Shown piece after piece: positions 28,752 to 37,082 of a stretch of 64,000 nt of DNA. Source of the stretch: Alphaproteobacteria bacterium (lineage in GTDB: Bacteria > Pseudomonadota > Alphaproteobacteria > CACIAM-22H2); NCBI GenBank assembly GCA_016124335.1, contig WGNX01000005.1, positions 248,001-312,000 of the forward strand, in the 5' to 3' direction. Made by a program: the position numbers and the translations under genes. The notes beneath the pieces were generated by a model. It saw nothing but the letters and a program-made list of their open reading frames with translations. It searched no databases and was not told the origin of the DNA. The first letter of the stretch is position 1; every line of letters begins with the position of its first letter.

Positions 28752-29953
28752 TGACCGCCCTGCCGCTCGAAGGCCTTCGCGTCGTCGAATTCGTCCACAT
28801 GGTCATGGGGCCCAGTTGCGGCCTCATTCTCGGCGATCTCGGCGCGGACGTGATCAAGGTCGAGCCGGTTCCCGCCGGCGACAATACGCGCAGGCTGTCG
28901 TCGTCGGGGGCGGGGTTCTTCGTCGCGTTCAACCGGAACAAGCGCTCGATCGCGCTCGACATGAAATCGCCCGACGGCATGGCGATCGCACGCAAGCTCG
29001 TCGCGTCCGCCGACGTCGTCACCGAGAATTTCCGGCCCGGCGCGATGGACAAGCTCGGCCTTGGTTACAAGGATGTCAGCGCGCTCAACCCGCGCACGGT
29101 CTATTGCTCGCTGAAGGGATTTCTCGAAGGGCCTTACGAACATCGCACCGCACTCGACGAGGTCGTGCAGATGATGGCCGGCCTTGCCTACATGACTGGC
29201 CCGGCTGGACGCCCGCTTCGCGCGGGAAGCTCCGTGAACGACATCATGGGCGGGATGTTCGCCGCGATCGGCATTCTCGCCGCGATCGAGGAGCGGCATC
29301 GGACCGGCACGGGCCGCTATGTGAAATCGGCGCTCTACGAGAACTGTGCGTTCCTGTCCGCCCAACATATCGCGCAATACTGCGTGACCGGCGAAGACCC
29401 GCCGCCGATGCCGGTCCGGCGCGGTGCCTGGGGCATATACGACATTTTCGAGACGGCGGATTCCCAGCAGCTTTTCGTCGGTGTCGTCAGCGACACGCAG
29501 TGGGGCCCGTTTTGCGACGAATTCGGGCTGTCCGCGCAGAACGCGGATGGCGCGCTGGCGACCAATCGCCAACGTTTCGATGCGCGCGATACGCTCATTC
29601 CGGCGGTTGCCGAAGTGTTGCGCAAATTCACGAAGGCGGAGCTTGTCGAGCGTTGCGAGCGGCTTGGAATTCCCTTTGCGCCCATCGTGCGCCCGGTCGA
29701 GCTGCTCGACGATCCGCACCTCAACGCCAGCAATGGCCTCGTCGATCTGACGACACCGGATGGCAAGCGGGTCCGGATCCCCGGTCTGCCGGTGAGCTTC
29801 GATGGCGAGAGATTGGCCGTCCGGCGCGATGCACCGGGTCTTGGCGCCCACAGTCGGTCGATTCTGGCCGATCTTGGCTATGCGCCGGCCGAAATCGACC
29901 GTTTGGTCGCGAACGGCACGCTCGTCGATGGCGCGATGCGCGCGACCGAATAG
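28751..29953 (+). CDS. CaiB/BaiF family III CoA-transferase
   Basis: 400 residues. It starts with LEGLRVVEFVHMVMGPSCG and has ADVIKVEP, NKRSIALDMKSPDG and SADVVTENFRPGAMDKLGLGY. The likely catalytic aspartate is D136 in HRTALDEVVQMMAG. It moves CoA between a donor thioester and a carboxylic acid. Coupling to the lyase, and the TRAP transporter downstream, suggest that it activates an imported dicarboxylate. Confidence 0.9.
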   Translation: MTALPLEGLRVVEFVHMVMGPSCGLILGDLGADVIKVEPVPAGDNTRRLSSSGAGFFVAFNRNKRSIALDMKSPDGMAIARKLVASADVVTENFRPGAMDKLGLGYKDVSALNPRTVYCSLKGFLEGPYEHRTALDEVVQMMAGLAYMTGPAGRPLRAGSSVNDIMGGMFAAIGILAAIEERHRTGTGRYVKSALYENCAFLSAQHIAQYCVTGEDPPPMPVRRGAWGIYDIFETADSQQLFVGVVSDTQWGPFCDEFGLSAQNADGALATNRQRFDARDTLIPAVAEVLRKFTKAELVERCERLGIPFAPIVRPVELLDDPHLNASNGLVDLTTPDGKRVRIPGLPVSFDGERLAVRRDAPGLGAHSRSILADLGYAPAEIDRLVANGTLVDGAMRATE

Positions 29954-30065
29954 AACGTTGCGACCTGGGTTCCTTGACGCTCCGACGAGGGGCAGCCTAA
30001 CCTTCCGGCCAATCCGGGAAAATCCCGGGCAAGCCGAAACCTCAATCCGACAGGGGACCCTGAGC

Positions 30066-31064
30066 ATGACAAAGTTCTCCCGCCGCCAACTCGGCGGCGT
30101 CGCCGCCGGCCTCGCCGCAGCCGCGATCGTCCGGCCCGCCGCCGCACAGGCGAAGTGGAAATGGGACCTCCCGGCCGGCTATCCGGCAACCAATTTTCAT
30201 TCCGTCAACCTGATCCAGTTTGCCAAGGACGTTAAGGACGCGACGGCAGGAAAGCTCGAGATCACGGTCCATCCCGGTGCTTCGCTGTTCAAGGTGCCCG
30301 AAATCATGCGCGCGGTTCAGACGAACCAGGCGCAGGCGGGCGAATTGCTGATGGTCGTCCTCGAAAACGAGGATGCGATTTTCGGCGCCGACAACGTTCC
30401 CTTCCTTGCGACATCCTTCAAGGAGGCCAAGCGCCTCGCCGTCGCCCAACAGCCCTATGTCGACAAGCGCCTGATGGCGCGCGGCGTCCGGCAGCTGTTT
30501 TCGGTGCCGTGGCCGCCGCAGGGCTTCTACAGCCCCAAGGCCCTCAACGTTCCCGACGATCTCAAGGGCCTGTCGTTCCGCTCCTATGGCGCTTCGGCCG
30601 GCCGGTTCGCCGAGCTCGCGGGCATGCGCGTGACGACAATCCAGGCCGCCGAGCTCGTGCAGGCGCTCGCCGCCGGCCGCGTCAACTCGATGATCTCGTC
30701 GGGCGCAACCGGCTACGATTCGAAGATCTGGGAACACATCAAGTTTTTCTACGACGTGCAGGCGTGGCTCCCGAAGAACGTGACGATGGTCAACCAGCGT
30801 TCGTGGGCGGCACTCGACGATGCGACGCGCGCCGCCGTGACGAAGGCAGCGGAAGTCGCTGAAGCGCGTGGCTGGGCCGAATCCGAGCGGCTTGCCAATT
30901 TCTACCTCGAACAGTTCAAGAAGAACGGCATGACCGTCGAAGCGCCGTCGCCCGCACTCAAGGCCGGTTTCCAGCGCTGGGGCGAGGAACTCGCGAAGGA
31001 CTGGCTCGGCCGCGCCGGCGCGGACGGACAGGCCTTGATCGCGAAATACAAGGCCAGCGCGTGA
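30066..31064 (+). CDS. dctP: TRAP transporter periplasmic binding protein, DctP type
   Basis: 332 residues from the ATG at 30066. The signal is twin-arginine-like (FSRRQLGGVAAGLAAAA, cleavage near AAAQA). The mature protein has the DctP pattern NFHSVNLIQFAKDVKDATAGKLEI and PQGFYSPKALNVPDDLKGLSFRSYG, including the conserved arginine that binds carboxylates. It captures an organic acid for DctQM. A candidate promoter (TTGACG, 18-base gap, TAACCT) lies in the 112-base gap before it. Confidence 0.9.
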   Translation: MTKFSRRQLGGVAAGLAAAAIVRPAAAQAKWKWDLPAGYPATNFHSVNLIQFAKDVKDATAGKLEITVHPGASLFKVPEIMRAVQTNQAQAGELLMVVLENEDAIFGADNVPFLATSFKEAKRLAVAQQPYVDKRLMARGVRQLFSVPWPPQGFYSPKALNVPDDLKGLSFRSYGASAGRFAELAGMRVTTIQAAELVQALAAGRVNSMISSGATGYDSKIWEHIKFFYDVQAWLPKNVTMVNQRSWAALDDATRAAVTKAAEVAEARGWAESERLANFYLEQFKKNGMTVEAPSPALKAGFQRWGEELAKDWLGRAGADGQALIAKYKASA

Positions 31065-31095
31065 CGTGCGGCGCACCTATTGCTAGTTGACGGAC

Positions 31096-31123
31096 GGGCC
31101 GGCTCCGGTGACGGGGCCGGCCC
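31096..31123 (+). promoter_or_regulatory. GC hairpin between dctP and dctQ
   Basis: GGGCCGGC (31096-31103) pairs with GCCGGCCC (31116-31123), eight uninterrupted GC pairs with a 12-base loop and no T run. Such intercistronic stems usually protect the binding-protein mRNA, so that it is made in excess over the permeases. Confidence 0.55.
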
Positions 31124-31148
31124 GGAACTTTCTAAGGGCAGCTCGGAA

Positions 31149-31664
31149 ATGCGGCGGTTTCTCGACAGGCTATACGAAGCAAGCGCTTGGGCCGCAGGCC
31201 TCAGCATGGTCGCGATCCTCGTCGCAACGCTATTGCAGATCCTCGGCGGTCTTTCGGATCTTTATGTCCGCGGCACAGACGCCTACGCCGGCTATGCGAT
31301 GGCGGCATCGTCGTTTTTTGCACTGGCAAGCACGCTCAAGCGCGGCGAGCACATCCGCGTCACATTGATCCTCCAGCGCTTCAAGGGTCGTGTCCGGCGC
31401 GCACTCGAGTTCTGGTGCCTGTCGGTCGCGGTCGTCATGTCGGCGTTCTTCGCATGGTACGCCTGGGACATGGTCTACTGGTCGTGGGAATTCGAATCCC
31501 GCTCCGACTCGATGGATGCGACGCTGCTGTGGATTCCGCAGACCGCGATGGCCTTGGGCATGACCGTTCTTGCGATCGCGTTCCTGGACGAATTCGTCGA
31601 AATCGCCCGCGGCCGGGATCTGGCGCAGAGCGACATGTCGGCCGACCTCCAGCACACCGAATAG
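31149..31664 (+). CDS. dctQ: TRAP transporter small permease, DctQ type
   Basis: 171 residues from the ATG at 31149. Four membrane segments: 15-35 (GLSMVAILVATLLQILGGL), 50-65, 90-110 and 130-150. It has the DctQ pattern AASSFFALASTLKRGEHIRVTLI. It joins the large permease in the inner membrane. It lies between dctP and dctM, 13 bases before the latter. Confidence 0.88.
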   Translation: MRRFLDRLYEASAWAAGLSMVAILVATLLQILGGLSDLYVRGTDAYAGYAMAASSFFALASTLKRGEHIRVTLILQRFKGRVRRALEFWCLSVAVVMSAFFAWYAWDMVYWSWEFESRSDSMDATLLWIPQTAMALGMTVLAIAFLDEFVEIARGRDLAQSDMSADLQHTE

Positions 31665-31677
31665 AAGGCGACCGACG

Positions 31678-32976
31678 ATGCAGAGTATCGAAGTTGCCGG
31701 GTTGCTGATCGCGCTGATGTTCGCGATCCTCGGTTCGGGCGTGTGGATCGGTCTGGCGCTTCTTGCGACCGGATGGCTCGCGATGGAGCTGTTCACGGCC
31801 CGCCCCGTCGGCCCCGCGATGGTCACGACGATCTGGGGTTCGTCGTCGTCGTGGACGCTGACCGCACTCCCGATGTTCATCTGGATGGGCGAGATCCTGT
31901 TCCGCACGCGGCTGTCGCAGGACCTTTTCCGTGGCCTTGCACCATGGATGCAGCGCCTGCCGGGCCGGCTTTTGCACACCAACGTGATCGGCTGCACGAT
32001 CTTCGCGGCGATTTCCGGCTCTTCCGCGGCCACATGCGCCACGATCGGGAAGATGTCGATCCCGGAGCTTCGCAAGCGCGGCTACCCGGAGAGCATGATC
32101 GTGGGCTCCCTCGCGGGATCGGGGACGCTCGGATTGCTGATCCCCCCGTCGCTGATCATGATCGTCTATGGCGTGCAGACGAATACCTCGATCGCGCAGC
32201 TTTTCATCGCGGGCGTCATCCCGGGCCTCGGCCTTGCGCTTCTCTTCATGGGCTGGGTCGTGGGCTGGTCGGTCTTCAATGCCGACCGCATCCCGCCGGC
32301 GGACATGGAGATGACGTTCGTCGAGAAACTGCTTGCGGCACGCCACCTGATCCCGGCCGTCGCGTTGATCGTCATCGTGCTCGGGTCGATCTATGCCGGA
32401 ATCGCGACGGCGACCGAGGCGGCCGCCGTCGGCGTCACGGGCGCGCTCATCGTGTCGACCGTGCAGGGCGACATGAACTGGAAGGTCTTCCAGGAGAGCC
32501 TGATGGGCGCCACGCGCCTGTCGTGCATGATCGCGCTCATTCTGGCCGGCGCGTCGTTCCTGACGCTCGCGATGGGCTTTACCGGGCTTCCCCGGCAGCT
32601 CGCCGAGTGGATCGATCAGCTCAATCTCGGGCCCGGCATGCTGATCCTGATCCTGACGATCTTTTACGCGATCCTCGGGTGCTTTCTCGACGGGATTTCG
32701 ATGGTCGTCCTGACGATGGCGGTCGTGATGCCGACGATCGAGCGGGCGGGTTTCGACCTGGTCTGGTTCGGCATTTTTGTCGTTATCGTGGTCGAGATGG
32801 CGCAGATCACCCCGCCGGTCGGTTTCAACCTGTTCGTCCTCCAGGGCATGACGGGCCACCAGATCACCTATATCGGATGGGTCGCTTTTCCATTCTTCCT
32901 GCTCATGTGTGCGATGGTGGCACTTCTGTATTTCGTCCCCGAGCTCGCGCTCTGGCTTCCGAAGAAAATGATCTGA
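31678..32976 (+). CDS. dctM: TRAP transporter large permease, DctM type
   Basis: 432 residues, about twelve membrane segments. Conserved segments include MFIWMGEILFRTRLSQDLFRGLAPW, FAAISGSSAATCATIG, LAGSGTLGLLIPPSLIMIVYG and EMAQITPPVGFNLFV. It carries out sodium-driven solute import. The complete dctP-Q-M set is present, directly downstream of the lyase and CoA-transferase genes. Confidence 0.93.
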   Translation: MQSIEVAGLLIALMFAILGSGVWIGLALLATGWLAMELFTARPVGPAMVTTIWGSSSSWTLTALPMFIWMGEILFRTRLSQDLFRGLAPWMQRLPGRLLHTNVIGCTIFAAISGSSAATCATIGKMSIPELRKRGYPESMIVGSLAGSGTLGLLIPPSLIMIVYGVQTNTSIAQLFIAGVIPGLGLALLFMGWVVGWSVFNADRIPPADMEMTFVEKLLAARHLIPAVALIVIVLGSIYAGIATATEAAAVGVTGALIVSTVQGDMNWKVFQESLMGATRLSCMIALILAGASFLTLAMGFTGLPRQLAEWIDQLNLGPGMLILILTIFYAILGCFLDGISMVVLTMAVVMPTIERAGFDLVWFGIFVVIVVEMAQITPPVGFNLFVLQGMTGHQITYIGWVAFPFFLLMCAMVALLYFVPELALWLPKKMI

Positions 32977-33071
32977 TTCGCGCGCCGCCGGGCCGCCATG
33001 TCGAATCGGCGGATGACGTGACGGGCATCCCGCGTTAAAACAAAGCTTGTCCGCTTTTTTTGGCGTGCACG

Positions 33072-34085
33072 ATGGCACGACTTGGTCGACGACAGGTATT
33101 GTCCGGTTTCGCAAGCGCTGCGGCGCTCGGGGGGCTGGTGCGTCCTGCGTCAGCCCAAGAGGCGAGCTTTTTCAGGATTGCCTCCGGCCCGACCGAATCC
33201 AGCATGTTTCAGGCGGCAACCCTGATCGGCCAGGTCGTCAGTTCACCGCCCGGTGCGCGGGACTGCGCCCGCGGCGGTTCCTGCGGCGTTCCCGGGATGA
33301 TCGTCGTGAACCAGACGACCGCAGGCTCGCTCGCCAATATCGAGCTTGTCGGCGGCGGCCGGACCGATTCGGCCCTCTGCAAGGCCGATCTCGCATACTG
33401 GGCGTTCCACGGGACCGGTCCGTGGGCAAAGCGCGAGGCCGTCCGCAATCTGCGTGCGATTGCAAATCTCTACCCGGAAACGCTTCATCTGATCGTCCGG
33501 CGTGCGTCGAACATCGGCGATTTGCGCGGCCTGCGCGGCAAGTCGGTCGCTTTGGGCGAGCGTGAGTCGGGCACGGCAATCGCGGCCCGGGCGGTCCTGC
33601 AGGCCGGCGGGCTGGGGGACAGGGATATCCGGCCGCAATATCTGACCTCGGCCCAGGCAGCCGAAGCCCTTGGCGATGGCAAGATCGATGCGTTTTTCAT
33701 GACCGCTGGCGTGCCTTCCCAACTCGTCGCCGATCTTGCCGAGCAGCTCGAAATTTCGATCCTTCCGCTCTCTGCCTATGCACAGCGCCTGCGTGCCACG
33801 CAGCCGTTCCTCACCGAGTCCGTCATTCCTGCCAGCGCGTATCGCGGGATCGGCGCAACGGAATCCCTGTCGGTCGGTATCGTGTGGATCGTCAGTGAAC
33901 GCGTCGACGACAAAATCGTCTACGGGCTGACACGTGCACTTTGGCATCCGAACAGCCGGCGCACGCTCGAAGCCAATCCGGTTTTCGGCCGCTTCCTGAG
34001 GCCGGAAACGGCGGTCGAGGGGCTTGGATTCCAGCTCCACCCGGGGGCCGCGCTCTACTATACGGAAAGCGGGCTGCTGCGCTGA
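33072..34085 (+). CDS. TAXI-family TRAP transporter solute-binding protein
   Basis: 337 residues from the ATG at 33072. The Tat-type leader is ARLGRRQVLSGFASAAALGGL with cleavage near ASAQ. The mature part begins SFFRIASGPTESSMFQAA and contains GGRTDSALCKADLAYWAF and LRGKSVALGERESGTAIAARAVL, as in TAXI (TRAP-associated extracytoplasmic immunogenic) proteins. A fused TAXI permease normally accompanies it, but none is here. It may use permeases elsewhere or act as a sensor. It is convergent with the next gene. Confidence 0.85.
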   Translation: MARLGRRQVLSGFASAAALGGLVRPASAQEASFFRIASGPTESSMFQAATLIGQVVSSPPGARDCARGGSCGVPGMIVVNQTTAGSLANIELVGGGRTDSALCKADLAYWAFHGTGPWAKREAVRNLRAIANLYPETLHLIVRRASNIGDLRGLRGKSVALGERESGTAIAARAVLQAGGLGDRDIRPQYLTSAQAAEALGDGKIDAFFMTAGVPSQLVADLAEQLEISILPLSAYAQRLRATQPFLTESVIPASAYRGIGATESLSVGIVWIVSERVDDKIVYGLTRALWHPNSRRTLEANPVFGRFLRPETAVEGLGFQLHPGAALYYTESGLLR

Positions 34086-34087
34086 TC

Positions 34088-34816
34088 CTAGTCCTCGGCG
34101 GCCTCAAGCAGGCCGGCGCGCTGGCGAAGTGCCGCAAGGACCGCGAGCCAATGCTCGAATGCGGCCCTGTCGCCGCGGGTCTCGGCAACATCGAGCAGGT
34201 GGCCTGCATGCGGGCGCGCCCGTACGCCCATTCGTTCATCAAGGATCTCCGCTGCCGTGTCGGCGCGCTGCCAACGGATCTCGCAGTCGAACGGGTCGAA
34301 GGACGGGTCGGGTCGACGGATCGGCGCACCCTGCCGATGGAGCAGCAAGACCAGATATTCGAACGGCACTGGCAGGCCAGCGGCAGACGCCGACGGCAGC
34401 CCGATGCGCTCGCCGCCTTCGCCAGCGGCAAGGCACGCGACGAGGCCGGCCGGTCTGCCATCGCAATCAAGGCAGATCTCAAGCCTTTCCATGCGCCACC
34501 AGGGGATCGGCGGCCTTCGCAGCAGGCCGTCGCGAATCCCGGCCCGGTCGAAATTCAGGCCTGCCGATCCGCGCCGCCGGGCAAATGAAAACAAGCCGGC
34601 GCCGCCCGCCGCAAGCAGCGCCGCGTCGATCCAGGTCGGCGTTCGCGGCGCGTAGGCGGCAAGGACGATCGCCGCAAAGAACGTGGCGACCGACAGCGCA
34701 AGGAGCATGATGCGGCGCGGGCCGCCGCTCGGGCGCATGCGGATGCGCACGCCGCCATTGGGCAGGTCGGTCTCGAATTCGCCCCCGATCAGGGGCTGTA
34801 CGGTCGGCTGGATCAC
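34088..34816 (-). CDS. Hypothetical membrane-anchored protein
   Basis: 242 residues from a GTG at 34816. Two hydrophobic segments near residues 33-50 (IMLLALSVATFFAAIVLAAYA) and 58-72 anchor it. The remaining 165 residues are soluble and rich in Arg/Asp. I do not recognise a family. The gene begins 60 bases downstream of the end of the GST gene on the same strand and may share its transcript. Confidence 0.6.
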   Translation of the reverse strand: MIQPTVQPLIGGEFETDLPNGGVRIRMRPSGGPRRIMLLALSVATFFAAIVLAAYAPRTPTWIDAALLAAGGAGLFSFARRRGSAGLNFDRAGIRDGLLRRPPIPWWRMERLEICLDCDGRPAGLVACLAAGEGGERIGLPSASAAGLPVPFEYLVLLLHRQGAPIRRPDPSFDPFDCEIRWQRADTAAEILDERMGVRARPHAGHLLDVAETRGDRAAFEHWLAVLAALRQRAGLLEAAED

Positions 34817-34875
34817 GGTCCTGGTCCCTGCGACAAGTCTGGCACGGGTCCGGGCCGCTTTCCTAGGGGGCGGGC

Positions 34876-35538
34876 CTAGGGGTCGGGATTTTCGTATTTC
34901 GCAAGGGTCCAGGGTTCGGCCTTCGCGTCGGCCACCCATTGCGCCATGAACGGGTGGTTCCAGACCGCATCGACATAAGCGCGCGACCGGGCGGTCAGTG
35001 CCGGCTGCCATGTGTGGAACCGCGCGACGACAGGTGCGTACATCGCGTCTGCAAAGCCGAAGCGTGCACCAAAAAGAAACGGGCCGTCGCCAGCGTAGCG
35101 TTGGCGCGTTCCTTCCCACAGGGCTTCGATCCGGGCGATGTCGGCCAACGCCCCGGCGGTGCGGCCTTTTCCGGGGAAACTGCGGCGCAAATTCATCCAC
35201 ATCGCCTTGCGCAGCTCGCCGAACCCGGCGTGCATTTCCGCAGCGATTGAGCGCGCATGCGCGCGGGCGGCGGCCTTCTCGGGCCAGAATTGTCCCGGAT
35301 TGAGTTCGGCGAGTTGTTCGCCGATCGCGAGCGATTCCCAAAGCGGCGCGCCGTCGAGCGTGACATATGGAACCTTTCCCGACGGGCTTCGCGCCGAAAT
35401 CCACGGCTTCCACTCCGGCGTATCCATCGGATGGACCTCCTCCCGGAACGGCAATCCCGTCAGTTTGCACGCGAGCCAGCCGCGCAGCGACCACGACGAA
35501 TACGATTTGTTGCCAAGATAGGTGACGATTTCGGGCAT
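34876..35538 (-). CDS. Glutathione S-transferase family protein
   Basis: 220 residues from the ATG at 35538, with GGGAG eight bases upstream. The thioredoxin-like N-domain has GNKSYSSWSLRGWLACKLTGLPF (a serine-based active site is likely), SPSGKVPYVTLDG and LWESLAIGEQLAELNP. An all-helical C-domain follows. It probably conjugates or reduces with glutathione; the substrate is unknown. It is divergent from the M17 peptidase. Confidence 0.88.
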   Translation of the reverse strand: MPEIVTYLGNKSYSSWSLRGWLACKLTGLPFREEVHPMDTPEWKPWISARSPSGKVPYVTLDGAPLWESLAIGEQLAELNPGQFWPEKAAARAHARSIAAEMHAGFGELRKAMWMNLRRSFPGKGRTAGALADIARIEALWEGTRQRYAGDGPFLFGARFGFADAMYAPVVARFHTWQPALTARSRAYVDAVWNHPFMAQWVADAKAEPWTLAKYENPDP

Positions 35539-35653
35539 CCGCAAACTCCCTTCTGGAATGCGAAGCGCAGCTTTCCAGCCCGGCGCCGTTGGGGCAAGCT
35601 CCTTGGCGGTCCGCGCCGACCGCCCGAGTCCCTTTCGTGAGGATTGTGCCCGA

Positions 35654-37063
35654 ATGTCAGAGCGTCTCCCGTTCCGCCCGAAAAAGCTGGCTTCCACGAT
35701 TCGGTTGACGGCGATCGCGCGATCCGAGCTGCCGAAATTCCTGAAGGCGGTATCCGCAGCACAGCGCCGATATGCCGAACAGAGCGACTTCAAGGCCGGG
35801 ACCGGCGAATTTCTCGCGCTTCCGGCGCGTACGGGCGGGATCGACAGGATCGTCGTCGGCATCCCCGAGCGCGAATCCCCCGATGGCAACGGTTCCCAAT
35901 TCTGGGCATGGGCAGGATTGCCCATGCGGCTTCCGGCCGGCAGCTATCGCCTTGATCCCGAACCGCAAGGCGCGGAAACGGCAACGCGCATCGCCGCGGC
36001 GTGGGGGATCGGCAGCTATGTCTTCGATCGCTACCGCAAGGCGGCGCGCGCGCCTGCGCAGCTTGTCTGGCCTGCGCGAGCCGACCGCGCGGCCGTGACG
36101 GCACTTGTCGAGTCGGACGCGTTTGCGCGTGATCTCATAAACACGCCTGCTGAAGATATGGGCCCAGGCGAACTGGCTGAGGCGGCGCGCGATATGGCGC
36201 GCGAACTCGGCATGCAGGCAAAAGTCATCGTCGGCGATGCCTTGCGCACGCAAGGCTACAATCTTGTTCATGCCGTCGGGCGTGCGGCAGCGCGCGATCC
36301 GCGCCTGATCGAGCTGACATGGGGCGATGCGCGCCACCCGCGCGTCGCGATCGTCGGCAAGGGCGTTTGTTTCGACACCGGCGGGCTCGGCATCAAGCCG
36401 GATGCCGGCATGAAGCTGATGAAAAAGGACATGGGTGGTGCCGCACACGCATTGGCGCTCGCGCGTCTCGTCGTGCAGGCCAAACTCAAGGTGCGGCTGC
36501 AGGTTCTGGTCCCGGCGGTCGAAAACAGCGTGTCGGGAAATTCCGTGCGACCGCTCGACGTCATCCGCTCCAAAGCCGGGCTGACTGTCGAGATCGGCCA
36601 TACCGATGCCGAGGGCCGCCTTATTCTCGCCGACGCGTTTGCGCGTGCGGGCGAGGAAAAGCCCGAGCTGATGATCGACTTCGCGACATTGACGGGGGCG
36701 GCGCGCGTGGCGCTCGGGCCCGATCTTCCCGCGCTTTTCTGCAACGACGACGCGCTGGCCCACGAACTGCTGACGACGGGCCTCGCCCAGAGCGACCCGA
36801 TGTGGCTGATGCCGCTTTGGCAGGCCTACCGTCAACGCATCGAGAGCAAGGTCGCCGATCTCAACAACGTGTCGGACAGCCCGTTCGCGGGCGCCGCAAT
36901 CGCCGCGCTGTTCCTACAGGCGTTCGTGCCTGCCGGCGTAAAATGGGCCCACATCGATCTTCTCGCGTGGAGCCCGTGGCCGCGTCCGGGACGTCCGGAA
37001 GGCGCGATGTTGCAGACGGTCCGCTCGACATTCGCGCTGCTGGCCCGGCGGTATCCGGCCTAG
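35654..37063 (+). CDS. Leucyl aminopeptidase family (M17) metallopeptidase
   Basis: 469 residues from the ATG at 35654. It removes N-terminal residues using two metal ions. VGKGVCFDTGGLGIKP and KDMGGAAH carry ligand residues. The family signature appears as GHTDAEGRLILAD, with His where Asn is usual (NTDAEGRL); the ligand Asp and Glu are kept. NTPAEDMGPGELAEAA and the C-terminal ADLNNVSDSPFAGA are also normal. Cytosolic. Confidence 0.92.
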   Translation: MSERLPFRPKKLASTIRLTAIARSELPKFLKAVSAAQRRYAEQSDFKAGTGEFLALPARTGGIDRIVVGIPERESPDGNGSQFWAWAGLPMRLPAGSYRLDPEPQGAETATRIAAAWGIGSYVFDRYRKAARAPAQLVWPARADRAAVTALVESDAFARDLINTPAEDMGPGELAEAARDMARELGMQAKVIVGDALRTQGYNLVHAVGRAAARDPRLIELTWGDARHPRVAIVGKGVCFDTGGLGIKPDAGMKLMKKDMGGAAHALALARLVVQAKLKVRLQVLVPAVENSVSGNSVRPLDVIRSKAGLTVEIGHTDAEGRLILADAFARAGEEKPELMIDFATLTGAARVALGPDLPALFCNDDALAHELLTTGLAQSDPMWLMPLWQAYRQRIESKVADLNNVSDSPFAGAAIAALFLQAFVPAGVKWAHIDLLAWSPWPRPGRPEGAMLQTVRSTFALLARRYPA

Positions 37064-37082
37064 CCGCCGGCGCGCACGGCCT

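Noticed and set aside
31435-33114. A 559-codon minus-strand frame opposite dctQ and dctM
   Set aside because: It is an antisense shadow rich in Arg, Asp and His; the plus-strand permeases are certain.
35654-37063. His for Asn in the M17 signature (HTDAEGRL) as a sign of an inactive enzyme
   Set aside because: The metal-binding Asp and Glu and the catalytic Arg are kept, so the protein is probably active.
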